Below, piece after piece: positions 30,970-39,545 of a stretch of DNA of 41,851 bases. Each line of letters begins with the position of its first letter. The first letter of the stretch is position 1. The notes under the pieces were generated by a model. That model was given only the letters and a program-made list of their open reading frames with translations, searched no databases and had not been told where the DNA came from. Source of the stretch: Clostridiales bacterium (GTDB lineage Bacteria > Bacillota > Clostridia > UBA1381). Where the stretch lies: the NCBI GenBank assembly GCA_029226975.1, contig JAQXZB010000040.1, forward strand, positions 1 through 41,851. The letters run 5' to 3'. Both the position numbers and the translations under genes were made by a program.

Positions 30970-31178
30970 GTGAACCCCCGGCAGTACGCTGCCACTTTTC
31001 TTGTTTCAACCATCATTTCTTATGCATATATATTGCACACGTGATGTCCACAAGCGTCTAAGTTCGGCCCGTTCCCGACCTACTTTTTAATTCAGGTCAT
31101 TGCCTGTCTTTTGGAACTTTCATATCTGTCACGTCCGAAAATCCCTCTCCAAGTTTTCAAATCATGATATCACCTCCT
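30970..31178 (-). ncRNA. structured RNA candidate with a two-codon ORF, possibly raiA-type
   Basis: About 210 nt without a long reading frame. It begins with a perfect AGGAGGTG (31178-31171) followed, five bases later, by ATG-ATT-TGA (31165-31157): a ribosome binding site with a two-codon ORF. Downstream there are short helices: CAGG/CCUG, GACCU/AGGUC, CGG/CCG and GGCAG-CGUA-CUGCC (30980-30993), ending GGGGGTTCAC. Size and the minimal ORF recall, from memory, the raiA RNA of Bacillota; I could not compare it with the Rfam model. It could instead be a decayed gene plus leader. Confidence 0.4.
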
Positions 31179-31190
31179 AAAAAATAAAAA

Positions 31191-31224
31191 AAGTATATCC
31201 TTCTTTAAAAAAGTGATATACTTT
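31191..31224 (-). terminator. hairpin with U-run between the two RNAs
   Basis: AAGTATATC and GATATACTT pair around ACTTTTTTAAAGAAG and are followed by seven U. It lies after RNA copy K and directly before the second RNA candidate. Confidence 0.65.
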
Positions 31225-31260
31225 TGCTTTGATAATTTACTGCACATTTTGCTATAGACT

Positions 31261-31405
31261 CAAAACAAAAAATAGGCGCACTTATTTCATGCCACGCACA
31301 CAAATAAATACACCTAAAATTCAGTCCTTTGTCCGAAATTGTCCTTTTTTTATAACAACTATCAGACAAAAGATATAATCAAAAAAATAAAAAATCTTAT
31401 AACAT
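31261..31405 (-). ncRNA. repeated two-hairpin structured RNA, diverged copy K
   Basis: The same architecture as copies A, B and D with little sequence identity. P1 pairs CUUUUGUCUGA (31372-31362) with UCGGACAAAGG (31336-31326), 11 positions. The linker is GGACUGAAUUUU. P2 pairs GGUGUAUUUAUU (31314-31303) with AAUAAGUGCGCC (31286-31275), 12 positions with three G-U pairs, followed by UAUUUUUUG. Conservation of both helices despite sequence change is the best internal evidence for function. Confidence 0.75.
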
Positions 31406-31411
31406 ACTAAT

Positions 31412-31440
31412 ATTATACCACATATTTCATCAAATGTCAA
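31412..31440 (-). promoter_or_regulatory. sigma-A promoter K
   Basis: TTGACA (31440-31435), 17-bp spacer TTTGATGAAATATGTGG, TATAAT (31417-31412). The spacer keeps only the terminal TGTGG of the shared motif. It drives RNA copy K. Confidence 0.85.
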
Positions 31441-31477
31441 CAATTACTTTAGTTTTTTGTCCGCAGCTTTTTTACAT

Positions 31478-32041
31478 CTATTCTACATTTGCCGCATTTT
31501 TTGAATGACTGTGAAACGAAACCGGTAGCCAAAATCCCGCTCGTCCTTCCCCATATATTGACGGGAACAACGCCTTCATAAACACCGACTGTACATACAG
31601 ATTTCCTTTCAAAGATACTTCAGGTGATATTACAGTACCGTCTATCATCACTCCACCCTCATAAATCAGTACATCGGTAAACTTGATTTTGCACACAGTT
31701 TTTCCGCTTTTTTCTTTCCTCCATTCACTTCCTTCTAAATCCGATGCGCTATGAATGCTTCCTGCTCCTGAGCAAATAAGCTCCTCGCTTTGCAGATACG
31801 TTTTCAAAGCGTTAAGAGACACGTCTTTATTTATTCGGCCGATATGGGTTTTTCTGTAACTGTCTATCATACCGCTTTCCATAGCCACATTACAGGCACG
31901 ATACATATTTTCAGTTATCGTTTCCTGCGCTTGATATATTGAATATATCTCTATTGACAATATAAATACTATACCAAAAACTATGTAAAAGACAATATAC
32001 ATAGGATTTGTCAGAGCTCCTCTTTTTGTTTTGGAAATCAT
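31478..32041 (-). CDS. TadE-like pseudopilin, minor
   Basis: A 187-aa protein: a short basic N-terminus (ISKTKRGALTNP), one transmembrane helix (about residues 14-36, MYIVFYIVFGIVFILSIEIYS) and a 150-residue outer domain with a Cys pair. This is the topology of TadE/TadF/TadG minor pilins. Last gene of the Tad-like operon, 13 bases after the previous one. GAGGTG precedes the ATG. Confidence 0.6.
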   Translation of the reverse strand: MISKTKRGALTNPMYIVFYIVFGIVFILSIEIYSIYQAQETITENMYRACNVAMESGMIDSYRKTHIGRINKDVSLNALKTYLQSEELICSGAGSIHSASDLEGSEWRKEKSGKTVCKIKFTDVLIYEGGVMIDGTVISPEVSLKGNLYVQSVFMKALFPSIYGEGRAGFWLPVSFHSHSKNAANVE

Positions 32042-32054
32042 CAACAAACTCACC

Positions 32055-32582
32055 TCACTTGTGATATACCTGAGATATGCCTTTAAGAGTTTTATGTATC
32101 GGCATCGTTATACGTGCACCCAGATAATCGAAATATACCGTCGTATTTATAGTCACAGTAAAAGTACCTCTTAAATTCAAATATTTTTGATTTATGCTAT
32201 GAGTACGCGAGCTGCATGTATTATTTTCTCTGCCGTGCTTTGAGGCTGAGTTTACATTTATATAAATATACGGTACATTGTTATTGGCAGGCAGTGAATA
32301 TTTTATATTCGTTCCCGTGAAATTTGATTTTGAAACCGCACCGGATGAGGTGGATCCCAAAACAAGTCCGTTCGACAAATTATTTACAGCCTGTTCTACT
32401 GTTGTTGTATCATACTTGCCGGCCACTTCAATAACCCGTACAACCTCTTTAGTCAAATAGTCAACATTCATCTTAACCATAAAAGGTTTTATCATAAGAA
32501 TAAATGCAAGTAATATAAATGCAACAATCAGCATCTGCATCATGCTGTCCAGCGCGGCCGAGGCCTTTTTCTTTTTCTGCAT
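32055..32582 (-). CDS. TadE-like / DUF4320-type pseudopilin
   Basis: A 175-aa protein: basic N-terminus (QKKKKASAALDS), a helix at about 13-33 (MMQMLIVAFILLAFILMIKPF) and an outer beta domain. The post-helix segment VDYLTKEVVRVIEVAGKYDTTTVEQAV resembles DUF4320 proteins that accompany Tad-like ATPases in Clostridia. ATG 32582 follows AAAGGAGG; the frame to 32642 is an overextension. Confidence 0.65.
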   Translation of the reverse strand: MQKKKKASAALDSMMQMLIVAFILLAFILMIKPFMVKMNVDYLTKEVVRVIEVAGKYDTTTVEQAVNNLSNGLVLGSTSSGAVSKSNFTGTNIKYSLPANNNVPYIYINVNSASKHGRENNTCSSRTHSINQKYLNLRGTFTVTINTTVYFDYLGARITMPIHKTLKGISQVYHK

Positions 32583-32651
32583 ATATTCCTCCTTTAATGT
32601 TTTACGAATGCGTCGGACAGTTAAGCCCGACGCATTCGCCAAAGAGTCTCT

Positions 32652-32879
32652 TTAAAGTGCTGATGTGTCCAGAATTCCGCTTATTCTGTCTATGATACTC
32701 TCAAACAAATCCGGGAATGCCGTCTTTCCCAATATTATAAGCGCCGCACCGATTATAACAACAAATACCGCAATAATCAGCCAGTCCGTCGTCTGAGACC
32801 CCGCCTTTGTACATCCGCGCTTAAGCTTTCCCATAATTTCATTCTTTTTACACAAAGCCTTTAATACTAACTTGTTCAT
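32652..32879 (-). CDS. Flp-pilin-like small membrane protein
   Basis: A 75-aa protein: a basic leader (KALCKKNEIMGKLKRGCTKAGSQT), one hydrophobic helix (about 33-51, WLIIAVFVVIIGAALIILG) and a short tail. Its place directly after TadB/TadC-type genes is that of the Flp major pilin. The classic Gly-x(4)-Glu-Tyr processing motif is not evident, so it may be a TrbC- or DUF6133-like pilin substitute. GAGGAAAC precedes the ATG. Confidence 0.6.
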   Translation of the reverse strand: MNKLVLKALCKKNEIMGKLKRGCTKAGSQTTDWLIIAVFVVIIGAALIILGKTAFPDLFESIIDRISGILDTSAL

Positions 32880-32934
32880 ATTGTTTCCTCCTCATAAAAT
32901 AATTTTATTTTTAATATCTTTCGATATTTTTTAC

Positions 32935-33810
32935 TTATCCAAACAATGCCAGTCCGTTTATAAGCTCCAAGCCTATCGGATACATCAATACCGCGAAGAG
33001 CAGCACTGCCAGCATCATTGTAATCCTATGCACCTTTTCAGGGCGCTTGTCGAGTTCTCTTTGAATATTCTCCCTTGCCAAAACAGTCATTTCATGCCCC
33101 AATGTATCAAAGAAATACCCCTGATCCTCTCCCTTTTGTGCCGATATAAGGGCATTTACAAACTGCGACATATGCGGTATGTTAATCCGTTGCTCGAATC
33201 GTCTCAAAGATTCCTCACTTCCCATAGTCTTAAGGTCCGTAATAAGGACATCAAGATCATATTTAAACGCATCGCCTGCCACTTTTCTGTATTTCTCCAT
33301 GATATCAATAAGCTCCGGATTCTGCGAACGCGAGTTGTTATATGTCCTTATAAATCTCGGCATTTCTCTTAATATTTTAGCGCTCTTATCACCAAGCTTA
33401 TCATTGACTTTATCAATCCTTGAAAAATACATTATAACGGCCAATATAATACCCAACACTCCAAAAAACTTCGATAGCGTGAAAAACAATATAATACCCA
33501 CGATACCGATATAGGCAGTTATGGTAATAGCTTCCGCATAATACTCCTCAGGAGTCACGGTATACCCCGCTCGAATCAAATCCCTGCGCAGCCGCTCTCG
33601 TTTATACATATCAATCTTAATAAAGCGTGATATAATTCGTGCCGTAGGCGATACCAAAAAATCCTTTAAATCCTCCAGTATGCTTGTATCCTCAGAGTAA
33701 TGGTTTAAGTTCTTAACGGCTCCTCTCGACGGCATAACCCTGCAGCATAAGTACAGATTATAAAATCCGAAGCCGAGAAGAAATATGAGAATAATCGTTA
33801 AAAATATCAT
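32935..33810 (-). CDS. tadC: TadC-like inner-membrane platform protein
   Basis: A 291-aa protein with a GspF/T2SSF domain. There are N-terminal (about 1-20), central (about 95-130) and C-terminal (about 262-285) membrane helices, and a cytoplasmic four-helix domain (ILREMPRFIRTYNNSR, then GEDQGYFFDTLGHEMTVLARENIQRELDKRPEKV). TadC pairs with TadB to form the platform on which TadA acts. It begins 14 bases after TadB. Confidence 0.75.
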   Translation of the reverse strand: MIFLTIILIFLLGFGFYNLYLCCRVMPSRGAVKNLNHYSEDTSILEDLKDFLVSPTARIISRFIKIDMYKRERLRRDLIRAGYTVTPEEYYAEAITITAYIGIVGIILFFTLSKFFGVLGIILAVIMYFSRIDKVNDKLGDKSAKILREMPRFIRTYNNSRSQNPELIDIMEKYRKVAGDAFKYDLDVLITDLKTMGSEESLRRFEQRINIPHMSQFVNALISAQKGEDQGYFFDTLGHEMTVLARENIQRELDKRPEKVHRITMMLAVLLFAVLMYPIGLELINGLALFG

Positions 33811-33823
33811 TTCTTCCACCACC

Positions 33824-34750
33824 TTATATTTCCTTAATCGGCTGATTTATCTTAAATACCGCAAAGCAGCTTATCGCGGCAACCAATACAACAACAGCCA
33901 CAATAATCTGACCTATCAAGGTATGAGTTAAGTTGTAATACCAATCCTTATTAAGCACACGCAGCAGCGGGATAGACCCCAAAACAATACCGGCCACCAT
34001 GAAGTACTCACGCCATATATTGGCCATTGATGTTGCAAGCTCCTCCTGCATAATCTTCAAATCACTCATTTGGTCAATAATTGCTGGAAGAACATATTTC
34101 AGTTCTCTGTCTTCCTGACAAAGAATAAGAGTATCGCACCACTCTTTGAACTGGTAATTATCAACCTTTGCCTTTAAAATTCTCAGATTTTTTGCAATAT
34201 TGGAGTCAATGAACGAATTTGAGGCCACGAACTCTCTAAACATTGTATTTATAGGTTCTTCTATATTTCCGAGATTTTCTTTTACTGACATTACAATATC
34301 CTCATTCTGCAGATATGAATTTGTCACAATACTCATGGCAGACTGCAAATTTTCATTCAGTCTTGCAATATAGCTCGTCTTCTTAATACTGAAGATAAGC
34401 ATAGGAAGCCCCAAGAATGCACCGCCCAAAATAAATACAAGGAATATGTTATTGACAGCAATCCCAAAAGCCATACCGCATAAGCAGCTTAAAATAGTGA
34501 GCATGCGAAACTGTCTGTATGTCATCCTTGAATTGGACAGCTTCAATACCTCCTCTGCATTGAGCCTGAATTTATCGACAAAGCTTAATTTTTCACCGAT
34601 AATGTCATTTATTTTCTGCTTCTGGATTTTCTTCTCAATATTTTCCCACTTCCGCAGCTTTATATTTCGTTTATCCGTAAACAGCGTGATAAACCCAAAG
34701 CACAAGCATACAAACAGCAGCAGAATCTCCACAGCATATTTTAATATCAT
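33824..34750 (-). CDS. tadB: TadB-like inner-membrane platform protein
   Basis: A 308-aa protein with T2SSF-type layout: N-terminal helix (4-24), two helices at about 82-118, a cytosolic region with LNENLQSAMSIVTNSYLQNEDIVMSV and QEELATSMANIWREYFMVAG, and two C-terminal helices. The ATG at 34750 follows AGGAGGG; the longer frame runs into tadA. It starts 13 bases after the tadA stop. Confidence 0.75.
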   Translation of the reverse strand: MILKYAVEILLLFVCLCFGFITLFTDKRNIKLRKWENIEKKIQKQKINDIIGEKLSFVDKFRLNAEEVLKLSNSRMTYRQFRMLTILSCLCGMAFGIAVNNIFLVFILGGAFLGLPMLIFSIKKTSYIARLNENLQSAMSIVTNSYLQNEDIVMSVKENLGNIEEPINTMFREFVASNSFIDSNIAKNLRILKAKVDNYQFKEWCDTLILCQEDRELKYVLPAIIDQMSDLKIMQEELATSMANIWREYFMVAGIVLGSIPLLRVLNKDWYYNLTHTLIGQIIVAVVVLVAAISCFAVFKINQPIKEI

Positions 34751-34763
34751 TGTCACATCCCTC

Positions 34764-36218
34764 CTATTTGACCGATGCATACCATTTGGGCGATGCATAC
34801 CGCCTGATTGTTTCAATCTCTGCTCCGTTTTCAAGCATTCTGGTAGCAAGCTTGTCCGACAGTGGCATAATCTTCTTATGTTCTCCCGATACCTTCAAAT
34901 TCCCATACTCATCTTTGGTCCAGCCATGCACTTTGTATTCATATAAGACATTATATTTTAAATGCCCGTCCACATAATCTGTAGGCTCAATTATTCGCAT
35001 ATACTTTCTGCTTCCGTCTTTGAGTTGTTTTTTGAATACAACAATCGGAAATGCATCCATTATCATACCCATGAGCATATTCTCGGAGAGCTTTGTACCC
35101 GTTTCAAGACACATGGTAAGAATTCTCTTATACGCTTCTTCAGCCGAGTTGCAATGCACCGTTGTAGCTATGGTATGTCCCGTTCTTCCCGACTCCTGTG
35201 CTGTCCATGCCTCCGCACCTCTCATTTCTGCGGGAACAATTATATCCGGATGCTGTCTTAACGCCTGCTTCAAAAGCATTTCCGGCGTAACACTTGTTTT
35301 GGGGTCATTGGTTGTTCTGGTCTTGGTATACAGCACTCTGTTGACAACTCTGCCGTTATCATCACGTTTTGTAACATCCAACTCCCTTGCTTCTTCCATT
35401 ATGTACACGCGCTTTGAATCGTCTATATTGTCAAGCACATACCCCAAATCTGCTGTTTTTCCGGAGCCTGTAGCACCTCCGAGTACAATGGAAATACCGT
35501 TGTTTATACAAGTAACAACAAAATCAAGTTCATCTTCTGTTGCTGTATCATACTTTAAAAACATTTCCTTCGTAATCTTAGATGATTTCTGTCGTCTTAT
35601 CGATGCAACCGCACCGACCGCCGCATCAACTATAGGCGGGACCATAGCAGATATTCTTGTTCCCTGAAATATGTAACTGTCTTTAACCGGCTGGGAGCCA
35701 TCAATAACAATGCCTCCCAACCGGCACATTTTCGCAACAATGTCCTGACACTGCTGCGGACTTGCAAAATGTTCCTCAAGTTTCCTATATTCTTTTCCTC
35801 CGCAAGCGCTGTCGATTACTTCAATATCATCATAAGAGTTTATATTGATTTCCTCGACATCATCATTGTAGATATACGGCGTTAAGAACGAAAATCCCGC
35901 CATGTCATCAAAAATCTTTTCTGTAAGCTCATTGTAATCGCTTATCTGAGCACATACAATGTTATTACTGTTGATGTATCTTGCTATTAGGCTTTTAAGT
36001 ATCTTTTGACCCTCGGTTTTTGTAATACTGTCTGCCAACTCTGTAGCATGATTTTGCGATATGTCCTTTTGAACCACCGCAAGCACATCTTCATAAGATT
36101 TCGGAGCGTTTGCATCCGACTGGTATTTTTGAAGCTGTTCTTCTTCCATTCCGGCTGCCACGCCTCCGTTTGCCATCTGCGCCTCATACAAAGCGCTAAA
36201 TACATTTCCGTCAGGCAT
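34764..36218 (-). CDS. tadA: TadA/CpaF secretion ATPase
   Basis: A 484-aa VirB11/GspE-type hexameric ATPase. An N-terminal helical region leads to PYIYNDDVEEININSYDDIEV and GGIVIDGSQPVKD, the CpaF N-terminal domain. Walker A GGATGSGKT is near 246-254, the Asp box near 275 (YIMEEARELD) and the Walker B-like DIIVPAEMRGAEAW near 325. The His box TGHTIATTVHCNSAEEAYKRI is near 345. All catalytic elements are present. It overlaps the CpaE-like gene by 8 bases. It powers pilus or transfer assembly with TadB/TadC. Confidence 0.9.
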   Translation of the reverse strand: MPDGNVFSALYEAQMANGGVAAGMEEEQLQKYQSDANAPKSYEDVLAVVQKDISQNHATELADSITKTEGQKILKSLIARYINSNNIVCAQISDYNELTEKIFDDMAGFSFLTPYIYNDDVEEININSYDDIEVIDSACGGKEYRKLEEHFASPQQCQDIVAKMCRLGGIVIDGSQPVKDSYIFQGTRISAMVPPIVDAAVGAVASIRRQKSSKITKEMFLKYDTATEDELDFVVTCINNGISIVLGGATGSGKTADLGYVLDNIDDSKRVYIMEEARELDVTKRDDNGRVVNRVLYTKTRTTNDPKTSVTPEMLLKQALRQHPDIIVPAEMRGAEAWTAQESGRTGHTIATTVHCNSAEEAYKRILTMCLETGTKLSENMLMGMIMDAFPIVVFKKQLKDGSRKYMRIIEPTDYVDGHLKYNVLYEYKVHGWTKDEYGNLKVSGEHKKIMPLSDKLATRMLENGAEIETIRRYASPKWYASVK

Positions 36219-37014
36219 TCACTTCAACCTCCCCGTCTTTTTTATCTACACTTTTCAAAATCACATCAATCAGCCTGTTCATACCGTTATTAAACGTATC
36301 CTTTTTAAAGAGTGAATGCGCAGCACCTGTACTCATTATCGGTACCCCTTCATTTTCACACTTTGCAACATTTACGTCGTAAGGAATACATAAATCAAAT
36401 GTTAAACCTATATGTTTTTCAATTTGACCTATCCCTACATAGTTCATGTCTCCGTTGGCAACATTCAGTATGGGCGAATCGTGAAGATTACGCATTTTGT
36501 TCAAAAATGTGTTATATGCTTTAAAAAAACATACTCCCTGAACCGTCGGCTTTACCAAATGTATAATTTTATTCGCACTGTGTATGCTCCATGTGGAAAG
36601 CAGGTTATTCACATCATTGGAGCAATCCACTATAACATAGTCAAAATTCGAATTCTTAAGTTCCGAGTAGAAGCTTTTGACTACCGCTAAATCCTCGAAT
36701 TTCGTTTCCGCTGCAAACCGCAGACAGTCCGTTGAATTCGGTATAGATAGAACGAATAATTTGTTATACGCACTATGCTGTACAAACATCTGCTGATATT
36801 CTATTGTATGCGCTGCAGAAAAAATCTGAGCGAAACTTGAGTCATTGTCATTTATCTCCATGCACAGAAAAGATTGCAGAGAAGGATATGAAAAGTCTGT
36901 ACACATAATTCCTACCAGCTTATTCTTTTTCTGTGCAAGTGTGTACGCCAAATTTACAGCTACGGTTGTTTTTCCTGCACCGTTAGCTCCGTACACCGCA
37001 ATTATTTCAGTCAT
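36211..37014 (-). CDS. cpaE: CpaE-like ParA/MinD-family ATPase
   Basis: A 267-aa protein. Walker A GANGAGKTT (residues 9-17) with the hydrophobic helix VAVNLAYTLAQKK, MCTDFSYPSLQSF (A' motif with Asp) and FDYVIVDCSNDVNNLLSTW (Walker B) mark the SIMIBI fold. Tad operons encode the related CpaE/TadZ ATPase that localises the pilus machine. It lacks the N-terminal receiver-like domain of canonical CpaE. ATG 37014 is preceded by AAAGGAG. Confidence 0.75.
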   Translation of the reverse strand: MTEIIAVYGANGAGKTTVAVNLAYTLAQKKNKLVGIMCTDFSYPSLQSFLCMEINDNDSSFAQIFSAAHTIEYQQMFVQHSAYNKLFVLSIPNSTDCLRFAAETKFEDLAVVKSFYSELKNSNFDYVIVDCSNDVNNLLSTWSIHSANKIIHLVKPTVQGVCFFKAYNTFLNKMRNLHDSPILNVANGDMNYVGIGQIEKHIGLTFDLCIPYDVNVAKCENEGVPIMSTGAAHSLFKKDTFNNGMNRLIDVILKSVDKKDGEVEVNA

Positions 37015-37030
37015 GCCACACACGCTCCTT

Positions 37031-37741
37031 TCACTGTCCGGAACCGTATTTGCCTGCATTATCTTCATCAATCGCCTTTATAATATTTGCCGCATTTTCT
37101 CCTCTTGCAACAAAGCAAATATACGGTGCTCCGTACAATCCGTTATACTCTACAAGCTGAATTGACTGTGCCGGATTTACCTTAAGTGTAACAACCGCCG
37201 GTACTTTATCATCTTCTTCAACCATATCGCGTGTCACTTCAGTTCCTTTTGAATTGGACACGGACAATACTTCCAGATTTCCGGATGATACAACGCGCGG
37301 AGGATTACTTTTTGAATCATAATAATTCAATGTAACAACATCTCCGGCCAAAACCTTTCCCGCAACAGAGTTTATAAGTGATGACGCATCTACGCTCAGA
37401 GCATATTCGTATGCTTTTAAATCATATAGCCCATAATCGCTTGGTGCTGCAGATACCTTCTCATTCGTCAGACAGTCGTCCTTATATACCGCCGTCTTCG
37501 TATACTTCCCGACCGCCTCCTCTTTTGTTTTAAGCGCGCTTGCCGGAATATCCTCAGCATACATTTCCGTTTCTTCAATATCATCCTCCGATATCAGCGT
37601 ATTTACACTGGTGTCCGCCTTGAGTTTAATAACTTTTTCCTTCTTGTTGTTATTTCTTGGCATAAAAACCACTACTATCAGTATTGCCAACAGGAAACTC
37701 GCCCCGGCAATAACATACTTATTTTTCAATAAATTGCTCAT
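37031..37741 (-). CDS. cpaB: CpaB-like SAF-domain pilus protein
   Basis: A 236-aa protein: one N-terminal helix (about 8-25, KYVIAGASFLLAILIVVVF), a SAF-like segment (KADTSVNTLISEDDIEETEMYAEDIPASAL, then AVGKYTKTAVYKDDCLTNEKV), then a beta domain with VAGKVLAGDVVTLNYYD. This is the layout of CpaB/RcpC proteins that act outside the membrane in Flp pilus assembly. First gene of the Tad-like operon. Start at 37741 because the longer frame runs through the promoter. Confidence 0.75.
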   Translation of the reverse strand: MSNLLKNKYVIAGASFLLAILIVVVFMPRNNNKKEKVIKLKADTSVNTLISEDDIEETEMYAEDIPASALKTKEEAVGKYTKTAVYKDDCLTNEKVSAAPSDYGLYDLKAYEYALSVDASSLINSVAGKVLAGDVVTLNYYDSKSNPPRVVSSGNLEVLSVSNSKGTEVTRDMVEEDDKVPAVVTLKVNPAQSIQLVEYNGLYGAPYICFVARGENAANIIKAIDEDNAGKYGSGQ

Positions 37742-37764
37742 CGTAATACATACTCCTCCTTTAA

Positions 37765-37793
37765 AAAAATCCATAAAAAGCATTATTTGTCAA
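37765..37793 (-). promoter_or_regulatory. conserved-spacer promoter G, Tad-like operon
   Basis: TTGACA (37793-37788), spacer AATAATGCTTTTTATGG, but a poor -10 (ATTTTT, 37770-37765). The motif is kept although the -10 is weak, which suggests that the spacer is selected for itself or that an activator is needed. Confidence 0.55.
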
Positions 37794-37802
37794 AGAAAAG
37801 GT

Positions 37803-37858
37803 CAAAAAAACCCTATATGTTTTTTATTTGATATATGGCACTGCTCATGCCATATATC
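37803..37858 (-). terminator. hairpins after the replication gene
   Basis: GATATATGGCA/TGCCATATATC (37830-37840 with 37848-37858) overlaps the stop codon. It is followed by AAAAACATATAGGGTTTTTTT, which resembles the terminator at 12137-12160. Confidence 0.65.
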
Positions 37859-39278
37859 AACGTGGACATACTGCTTGCTCCGCCATCGCTTCTCTTTGAG
37901 CTATACGCTTTTCTGCACTCCGAATCTGATACTTACTGACATTCAAAGCCTCAGCCTTTTCTTTTGTTGACATATTACCGTCCAATTCCTTTACCCTGCT
38001 CTCAAGTATGTTGCCCTTTTTATACTCAGGATGTTTGGCCGTAAATCGCGTCACCGTTCTGTATGATACCCCCACCTTTTCAGCCACTTTTTTAACAGGC
38101 AAACCTTTTGACAAATATTTTTTCATCAGTTCAACTCTTTCCATTTTCCTTATTCTGTTTTGTTCTTCTACCGAAGACATATTTAATTCCTCCTTCTCTC
38201 GGTTAGTTATTCCTAACATTTCTATAATTGTACTGTTTCTGAACTTATACACTTCACTCCGCTTTGACACAGTACTTAAAGTGCTCCTTAAATCCGCATC
38301 CGTCATAGGCGTAGATAGCCTATCATTAAATTCCTTAACTATTTTACGGCTTTTTTGATGGCTGTACTTAATTCTCAACGTACTGTACATGATAAGAAAG
38401 AAATTATTGCGCAATCCATATAATTCATAGTTTCTTATCTTTGCAAAATCATACAACTGCTGCATTCTCTTTTCAAAAAGTCTGCTGCTTGACCGTGTTA
38501 TGTCTATATTTGCAGCACAAGAAAAACGGTATAATTTTTTGTTATCCGTTTCTGTCCTTTCCGAAAACACATAAGAGCATAAATCGTCAAAGTCATATTT
38601 GTTTAAATTCAGCACCGAATATGTAACTATTCTTTTTGCCTTTGTATTCCATGACATCGGCAGACGCTTATATCCCCCTACGTTATTGTTTGCGGCTCTA
38701 TCAACAGTAAAAACTTCGAATTTTTTATTTTCTTCAATTATTCTTTTTAAGCCTGACTGCAGCCAGTTAACCAGAAGCCTGATTACTTTCCTCCTTCCCT
38801 TCTCATAAATCGGATTTATGCTCCACCACAACTGAAGTCCTCTGCCGGTTTTGACGCACAGATTAGGCATGGCTATATTGTACTCATCGCAATAATTTGC
38901 AATAAAATACTCAAAATCATCCGCCAGCGCAGCTATGGTTTCAGAGGATATATCTTTATTATGACAGTCTACATCAATTACGAGATTATTGTATGAAAAT
39001 AATTCATTCGTTCTGTGTTCCAGCTTCTTGAATGAATTCGGTGTTATATAATAATCATTGCACGGATATATTTTTATATCTGTCAATCTATCCGCCAACT
39101 CGGAAGCCCTGCACCAAAATACAGTCTTCAGATCATTAAACCCAGCTTTTATTTTTTTGCACACAACCTGCACAAAGCCATCAAAGCACATAGCTATGTT
39201 ATTTTTCACATAACTGTTAGGTTGAATAAAACCGGCAAACATATTTAATCCGTTGATTGATTGATATGTTCCTGTCAT
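37857..39278 (-). CDS. primase-like replication protein with C-terminal HTH
   Basis: A 473-aa protein. An archaeo-eukaryotic primase-like core can be read: NNLVIDVDCHNKD with the metal-binding Asp102 and Asp104, CVKTGRGLQLWWSINP (145-155), and TVDRAANNNVGGYKRLPMSWNTK with Asp193. The C-terminus has helix-turn-helix segments (LPVKKVAEKVGVSYRTVTRF, about 393-412; MSTKEKAEALNVSKYQIRSA, about 441-460). Plasmid replication proteins of Bacillota often combine a primase-polymerase domain with an HTH. Two conserved promoters and a small RNA lie upstream. GAGGAGG lies nine bases before the ATG. Confidence 0.7.
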   Translation of the reverse strand: MTGTYQSINGLNMFAGFIQPNSYVKNNIAMCFDGFVQVVCKKIKAGFNDLKTVFWCRASELADRLTDIKIYPCNDYYITPNSFKKLEHRTNELFSYNNLVIDVDCHNKDISSETIAALADDFEYFIANYCDEYNIAMPNLCVKTGRGLQLWWSINPIYEKGRRKVIRLLVNWLQSGLKRIIEENKKFEVFTVDRAANNNVGGYKRLPMSWNTKAKRIVTYSVLNLNKYDFDDLCSYVFSERTETDNKKLYRFSCAANIDITRSSSRLFEKRMQQLYDFAKIRNYELYGLRNNFFLIMYSTLRIKYSHQKSRKIVKEFNDRLSTPMTDADLRSTLSTVSKRSEVYKFRNSTIIEMLGITNREKEELNMSSVEEQNRIRKMERVELMKKYLSKGLPVKKVAEKVGVSYRTVTRFTAKHPEYKKGNILESRVKELDGNMSTKEKAEALNVSKYQIRSAEKRIAQREAMAEQAVCPR

Positions 39279-39322
39279 TACGATAAATCCTCCTCATAAA
39301 TCATTCACAAGATAACGCTTCT

Positions 39323-39351
39323 ATTTTACCACAAAAAGCATTATTTGTCTT
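39323..39351 (-). promoter_or_regulatory. conserved-spacer promoter H, rep proximal
   Basis: -35 AAGACA (39351-39346), spacer AATAATGCTTTTTGTGG, -10 TAAAAT (39328-39323). It is the proximal of two tandem copies in front of the replication gene. Confidence 0.6.
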
Positions 39352-39358
39352 TGTTTAA

Positions 39359-39387
39359 ATAATACCACAAAAAAAGTTATTTGTCAA
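39359..39387 (-). promoter_or_regulatory. conserved-spacer promoter I, rep distal
   Basis: TTGACA (39387-39382), spacer AATAACTTTTTTTGTGG, TATTAT (39364-39359). Seven bases upstream of promoter H. Confidence 0.75.
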
Positions 39388-39465
39388 GGGGTTTATGACT
39401 TATTTTTATAATTTTATTTCCCATGAATTTTAGATACAAAGTATGGAGCAATAAAAAAATCAAGT

Positions 39466-39539
39466 AAAAAAGCGCTTCTTAGAGCGCTTTTTAAAGATAA
39501 ATGTAATCAAACGCTTCGCTAATGCGAGGGTTTGTTTAT
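39466..39539 (-). ncRNA. small structured RNA upstream of the replication gene
   Basis: About 74 nt between promoter J and an intrinsic terminator. The first hairpin is CAAAC-CC-UCGC-AUUA-GCGA-AG-CGUUUG (39534-39508, one bulged G). The terminator is AAAAAGCGCU-CUAAGA-AGCGCUUUUU (39492-39467). There is no ORF of note. Position next to the replication gene suggests a regulator of copy number or an element-specific sRNA; it lies on the same strand as the gene, so it is not a simple antisense RNA. Confidence 0.65.
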
Positions 39540-39545
39540 GTATAT

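Noticed and set aside
30361-31178. Frameshifted gene remnant starting at the AGGAGG-ATG at 31165
   Set aside because: No reading frame of useful length or recognisable protein can be restored in the 190 bases after the two-codon ORF; a structured RNA explains it better, though not with certainty.
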